Source: DASSJM01 sp049587975 (GTDB taxonomy: Bacteria; Actinomycetota; UBA4738; HRBIN12). From it: a stretch of 6,889 bases of DNA. The stretch covers positions 1 to 6,889 of the forward strand of contig JBAVEY010000291.1 in the NCBI GenBank assembly GCA_049587975.1, written 5' to 3'. The position numbers were made by a program, and so were the translations under genes. Shown one piece after another: positions 4,482-6,889 of this stretch. The notes under the pieces are model-generated. The model was not told where the DNA came from and searched no databases. It saw only the letters and a list, made by a program, of their open reading frames with translations. The stretch's first letter is position 1, and every line of letters begins with the position of its first letter.

Positions 4482-4757
4482 ATGGGATTCAGGCGACGGA
4501 CCAGACGCCGCGCGATCGTCGCGGGGGCGGCGATCGCTCACCACAGGGACAACCAGGCCGCGGAGGCGCAGCAGGCGCCTGCCGACTACCAGGAACCGGC
4601 GCCCGCGCCGGCGCCTGCGCCGCCAGAGCCGGCGCAATACGCGCCGCCTCCGGCCGACCCGGCCGACGAGATCGAACATCTCGCTCAGCTGCACGCGTCG
4701 GGAGCGATGACGGACGAGGAGTTCGCGGCGGCCAAGGCGAAGGTCCTGGGGACGTGA
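4482..4757 (+). CDS. Small SHOCT-domain protein with Arg-rich N-terminus (SHOCT-2)
   Basis: This 91-residue protein opens with an arginine cluster, MGFRRRTRRRAIVAG (1-15, seven of the first ten residues charged or basic), then a short Ala-rich segment and a Pro/Ala linker (about 32-60, PAPAPAP). It ends in a SHOCT domain, IEHLAQLHASGAMTDEEFAA (64-83) plus AKAKVLGT. Over the last 28 residues it differs from SHOCT-1 at only a few positions (ILGI to VLGT, L to M), so the two are paralogues. It has no catalytic residues. It is divergently transcribed from the PRMT gene with an 81-bp shared intergenic region, and is followed by a SnoaL-like gene 64 bp downstream. The Arg-rich start could bind nucleic acid or phospholipid headgroups, or be a methylation target of the neighbouring PRMT. 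These roles are inferred. Confidence 0.88.
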   Translation: MGFRRRTRRRAIVAGAAIAHHRDNQAAEAQQAPADYQEPAPAPAPAPPEPAQYAPPPADPADEIEHLAQLHASGAMTDEEFAAAKAKVLGT

Positions 4758-4821
4758 ACGCACCTCGGCTCATCAGGAGACGGTCGTCGGATCGATGCGG
4801 GAAAAGGGATAGGTGGCTGGG

Positions 4822-5232
4822 ATGAGTGGATCGCGTAAAGAGGTGCTGTTGAAGGCGCTCGAGGCCCAACTCGGTCTCGCGCCGGTCGATCTGAGCACGC
4901 TGTTCACCGACGATGTCGTCGGCTGGTCGCCGATCGTGAACGTCTCGGGCTTGTCGGCACTCACTGATCTTGGCGAGGCCCGCGACGACGCCTTCTCCAA
5001 CGTCGTCCTGTCGTTGCGTGGACTGGATGAGGTGGGGAACAAGGCGTTCGCCGAGTGGCTGATCGAAGCCGATCACACCGGGCCATTCGATGTCGCCGAG
5101 AACGAGACGATGGAGGCGACCGGCCGACATGTCCAGCTCTCCGGTGCCACGGTGGCCGAGTTCCGCGACGGGAAGATCCGGTCGTTCCGGACCTACTTCG
5201 ACGATCTCTCGCTGATCGAGCAGCTCGTCTGA
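4822..5232 (+). CDS. SnoaL/NTF2-like superfamily protein
   Basis: This 136-residue soluble protein has the composition and length of a single NTF2-like (SnoaL-type) domain: N-terminal helices (3-30) with LTDDVVGWSPIVNVSG-like middle strands (FTDDVVGWSP at 28-37), then a beta-rich half with EWLIEADHTGPF (78-89), a Gly-containing turn GRHVQLSGATVAEFRDGKI (101-119), and SFRTYFDDLSLIEQL (121-135). The FRDGKI-x-FRTYFD ending is characteristic of SnoaL-like proteins, which range from polyketide cyclases to ketosteroid-isomerase-like enzymes and small-ligand binders. No conserved catalytic Asp/His set can be assigned. The ATG at 4822 is preceded by AGGTGG (4811-4816); a GTG at 4813 is possible but leaves a poorer ribosome binding site. 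The GNAT gene follows 13 bases after the stop, suggesting an operon. Confidence 0.8.
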   Translation: MSGSRKEVLLKALEAQLGLAPVDLSTLFTDDVVGWSPIVNVSGLSALTDLGEARDDAFSNVVLSLRGLDEVGNKAFAEWLIEADHTGPFDVAENETMEATGRHVQLSGATVAEFRDGKIRSFRTYFDDLSLIEQLV

Positions 5233-5245
5233 CGCAGCCGGGGCA

Positions 5246-5701
5246 GTGGAGTTTCACGTCGACGACGATCCGGATCCGCTCGATGTCGGATTCCTCGAAA
5301 CGCAGATCCGGCGTGAGGCGTCCGCTTCCATGGGACTCGGTGATGAAGCCGAGTTGGCGATCTTCGTGCGCGATGCCGGCAAGATCGTCGCCGGCGTCAG
5401 CGGCTGGACCTGGGGTGACGGCTGCGAGCTGCAGAGCCTCTGGGTGGATCCGAGCCTTCGTGGTCGCTGGCTCGGACCGCGGCTCCTCGCGGCCGCCGAG
5501 GCTGAGGCGGCGGCCCGCGGGTGCACGCAGACCGTCCACTTCACCTACGACTTTCAGGCTCGGCGCCTGTATGAATGGGCGGGGTACGAACTGATAGGCC
5601 GGGTCGAGGATTTCCCGTCGGGAGCAGACGTCCTCTGGTATCGCAAGCGCCTGACCCCGCCGCAGGTCGCACCGGGCCAACGCGCAGCTCGCCCTCGCTA
5701 G
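5246..5701 (+). CDS. GNAT-family N-acetyltransferase
   Basis: GNAT enzymes transfer an acetyl group from acetyl-CoA to an amine. This 151-residue protein shows the fold in order: an N-terminal helix (15-30), strand AELAIFVRDAGKIVAGVSGW (35-54), motif A LQSLWVDPSLRGRWLGPRLL (62-81) with the pyrophosphate-binding R-G-x-x-L-G loop, a helix (82-91), and motif B FTYDFQARRLYEWAGYELIG (99-118), ending in a WYRKRL strand. The loop has Trp where many relatives have Gly (RGRWLG rather than RGxGxG/A). The tail PPQVAPGQRAARPR is extra, disordered-looking sequence. The start is GTG at 5246, 13 bases after the SnoaL-like gene, with only a weak GGGG ribosome binding site, so translation may be coupled. The substrate is unknown. 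Confidence 0.85.
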   Translation: MEFHVDDDPDPLDVGFLETQIRREASASMGLGDEAELAIFVRDAGKIVAGVSGWTWGDGCELQSLWVDPSLRGRWLGPRLLAAAEAEAAARGCTQTVHFTYDFQARRLYEWAGYELIGRVEDFPSGADVLWYRKRLTPPQVAPGQRAARPR

Positions 5702-5823
5702 GCAACGACCTTTCCGGGCTCGACAACCAGCTGTTTCCGGATCCGCATCCGATGGCCCGGTCCGGCGATCCACCTGACGGGCTCGTGGGTCCCGGTGGCG
5801 AGGGCTCGCCAGCAGGTGGGTAA
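5698..5823 (-). other. Short open stretch with coding-like bias, not identified
   Basis: On the minus strand, one frame ending in TAG at 5700-5698 has mostly G or C in third codon positions and encodes a tail such as WIAGPGHRMRIRKQLVVE. No start codon with a ribosome binding site was found and no family was recognised. Its stop overlaps the GNAT stop codon. It may be a remnant of a gene, like the cupin beside it, or simply high-GC background. Confidence 0.2.
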
Positions 5824-6051
5824 CCGGCGGCATGGAACCGGGCGGGGTCGCCGAACGGCCGCCACCAGCATGCCCCCCTCGAGTCCACCCACGATCGTTT
5901 GGGGGACCTTGCGATCCGGATCGATGACGGCACCGAGTTCGTCGCCGGCCCCGGCGAGGTCACCTCCCTTCCGAGCGGGCACGACGCCTGGTTGGTCGGC
6001 GACGAACCCGTGGTCGTGATCGACTGGTTCGGCGCGACCGACTACGCCAAG
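5824..6051 (+). pseudogene. Cupin-domain protein remnant (start and stop lost)
   Basis: The segment 5899-6051 encodes LAIRIDDGTEF, then GPGEVTSLPSGHDAWLVGDE and PVVVIDWFGATDYAK. This is the C-terminal cupin barrel of a family with the signature DDGTE-x(4)-GPG-x(8)-GHDAWVVGDEPVV, which usually ends near YAK. Upstream, 5824-5898 stays open in the same frame but encodes no clear cupin beta-strands (the expected PGW-x-W-S-E region is out of frame and shorter), and there is no ATG or GTG with a ribosome binding site. Downstream the frame has no stop and runs into the YjbR gene. The gene has therefore lost its N-terminal half and stop codon. A functional fused protein starting at TTG 5899 is a less likely alternative. 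Confidence 0.65.
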
Positions 6052-6098
6052 GGCAGCTGGCCCACTCCAACCGTTGGGGCGCATCGGGATCGAAAGGG

Positions 6099-6121
6099 GG
6101 CGCCCTTCGCTCGTGGGCGCC
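6099..6121 (+). terminator. GC-rich hairpin between the cupin remnant and YjbR gene
   Basis: GGCGCCC (6099-6105) and GGGCGCC (6115-6121) are exact reverse complements around a 9-base loop. A T-tract is missing, so it may be a weak terminator for the former cupin gene or a leader hairpin of the downstream gene. Confidence 0.4.
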
Positions 6122-6168
6122 GCCCGGTATCGTCGCGTTCCTCCGAGACGCGGCGGGGGTGGAGAGCC

Positions 6169-6522
6169 ATGGTCACGATCGACGACGTGCGTTCCTTCGC
6201 GATGACCCTCCCCCGCACCACGGAGGCGCTCGTTCGGGACCGGGTGAAGTTCCGGGTCGGCCGGATCGTCTACATCGCCTTCTCGCGCGATGAAGCCGTG
6301 ATGGGCTTCGGGTTCCCGAAGGAGGAACGCGAAGCCCTCGTCCGCTCCGAGCCCGACAAGTTCCTGATGCCCGAGCGGTCCGACCTCCGGTACCACTGGG
6401 TCCAGGTCCGGCTGGCGGCCCTCGACCTCGCCGAGATGCACGAGCTCGTGCTGGACGCCTGGCGGATGTGCGTGCCCAAGCGGGTCGCTGCCGCGTACGA
6501 GGACGATCAGCCGCCGGACTGA
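6169..6522 (+). CDS. MmcQ/YjbR family DNA-binding-like protein
   Basis: This 117-residue protein fits the length and layout of the MmcQ/YjbR family, single-domain proteins with a CyaY-like alpha/beta fold. Visible family features are the opening helix DDVRSFAMTLPRTTEALV (5-22), the strand pair KFRVGRIVYIAFSRDEAV (27-44), FGFPKEEREALVRSEP (47-62), and YHWVQVRLAALDLAEMHELV (75-94), leading to a final helix VLDAWRMCVPKRVAAAY (94-110). The molecular function is not known for this group; a nucleic-acid-binding role is often suggested. The ATG at 6169 follows a GGTGGAGAG ribosome binding site, which favours this start over the longer in-frame extension through the cupin remnant. Its last 16 bases overlap, tail to tail, the gene on the opposite strand. 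Confidence 0.87.
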   Translation: MVTIDDVRSFAMTLPRTTEALVRDRVKFRVGRIVYIAFSRDEAVMGFGFPKEEREALVRSEPDKFLMPERSDLRYHWVQVRLAALDLAEMHELVLDAWRMCVPKRVAAAYEDDQPPD

Positions 6523-6889
6523 GGGGCGGAGGCCTTCCCGGTGAGCGTCTCGAGGGTCTCGGGTCGCCCCCGCCAGTGCTCGAGGACCACCGCTCCGGGT
6601 GTCGCCTTCATCAGATGACGGAGCACGAACGCCGCGACGATCGCATCGTCGAGGGGGCCGGCCACCGGGACGACTTCCGGGATCAGGTCGATCGGCGACG
6701 CGATCCACACGACCGCCACAGCGAGCCAGACCTTGGCGCTCCGGGGCACCCTCGGATCCTCGAGGAGGCCGCGGAACAGCGCCAGGAGGTTGGGGATGAG
6801 GGTCGCGAGCTCCCGTGCTTGGCTTCGGCGTCCGAGTCCGATCAGCATGATCACGGCGACCGCCCAGACGGCGACCGCGACACCGACAC
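6507..6889 (-). CDS. DUF1232 (YkvA-like) membrane protein, 5' end outside the window
   Basis: The family is defined by a small two-helix membrane unit; here the core KVWLAVAVVWIASPIDLIPE reads on to VVPVAGPLDDAIVAA, with the hallmark SPIDLIP and LDD motifs. Upstream is an N-terminal hydrophobic segment, VGVAVAVWAVAVIMLIGLG, that stays open to the window edge, then RRSQARELATLIPNLLALFR and the LLEDPRVPRSAK segment that usually precedes the core. The C-terminal part (ALVLRHLMK-like AFVLRHLMKATPGAVVLEHW) matches actinobacterial relatives that carry a WRG-x-PE tail. The function is unknown. An internal GTG at 6854 would give a 115-residue form, but it would lose most of the N-terminal membrane helix, so the true start is probably upstream of 6889. 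It overlaps the YjbR gene by 16 bases in convergent orientation. Confidence 0.87.
   Translation of the reverse strand, partial: VGVAVAVWAVAVIMLIGLGRRSQARELATLIPNLLALFRGLLEDPRVPRSAKVWLAVAVVWIASPIDLIPEVVPVAGPLDDAIVAAFVLRHLMKATPGAVVLEHWRGRPETLETLTGKASAPQSGG

Noticed and set aside
3600..4757. 385-codon plus-strand open frame ending in a SHOCT domain
   Set aside because: All but the last 91 residues are the antisense of the PRMT gene. The real SHOCT-2 gene starts at 4482 behind a strong ribosome binding site.
4401..4763. N-terminal extension of the PRMT frame
   Set aside because: It is Arg-rich low-complexity sequence antisense to SHOCT-2. The PRMT motif begins right after the GTG at 4400, which follows a -10 box.
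4961..5833. 290-codon minus-strand open frame
   Set aside because: It is antisense to the SnoaL-like and GNAT genes, and is Arg-rich with no recognisable domain.
5698..6708. 336-codon minus-strand open frame
   Set aside because: Its composition (Pro/Arg/Gly/Asp) is that of an antisense shadow of YjbR and the cupin remnant. No domain is recognised except a possible short coding-like tail near 5698-5823.

Overview
This 6.9-kb window is GC-rich DNA that looks like a chromosomal segment from an uncultured Actinomycetota-like bacterium. The reasons are strong G/C bias at third codon positions, GTG starts, one probable leaderless gene, and a DUF6325-SHOCT gene pair of a type I associate with actinobacteria. 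The lineage is inferred from gene content only. No phage structural genes, CRISPR array or complete insertion sequence is visible.

Layout. (1) 1-471, minus strand: the N-terminal 157 residues of a class III PLP-dependent aminotransferase, cut by the window edge. A promoter overlaps a perfect 20-bp palindrome of TetR-operator type. (2) 575-755, plus strand: tRNA-His(GTG) and tRNA-Lys(CTT). (3) 756-2290: a decayed integrated element. It runs from the 3' end of tRNA-Lys to a degenerate direct copy of the 3' part of that tRNA at 2243-2290 (40 of 48 bases identical, no gaps). Inside are a frameshifted tyrosine-recombinase remnant beside the tRNA and an intact six-TM potassium-channel-like gene. 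(4) 2291-2559: no gene, with a hairpin upstream of the next gene. (5) 2560-3328, plus strand: DUF6325 protein, then a small SHOCT-domain protein. (6) 3414-4400, minus strand: a protein arginine methyltransferase (PRMT)-like enzyme with the PRMT N-terminal motif, double-E loop and THW loop, which is unusual in bacteria. (7) 4482-5701, plus strand: a second SHOCT protein divergent from the PRMT, then a SnoaL/NTF2-like protein and a GNAT acetyltransferase. (8) 5824-6051: remains of a cupin gene that has lost its start and its stop. (9) 6169-6522, plus strand: an MmcQ/YjbR-family protein. (10) 6507-6889, minus strand: a DUF1232 (YkvA-like) membrane protein that runs off the window and overlaps the YjbR gene tail to tail.

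Two stories stand out. The first is a clear integration scar: tRNA-Lys, a broken integrase, one cargo gene and an att-like tRNA duplicate. The second is a eukaryote-type PRMT flanked by two paralogous SHOCT proteins, one of which starts with an Arg-rich segment and shares a divergent promoter region with the PRMT. Whether the PRMT modifies these neighbours is speculation, but it can be tested. The remaining genes are ordinary small housekeeping or accessory genes.
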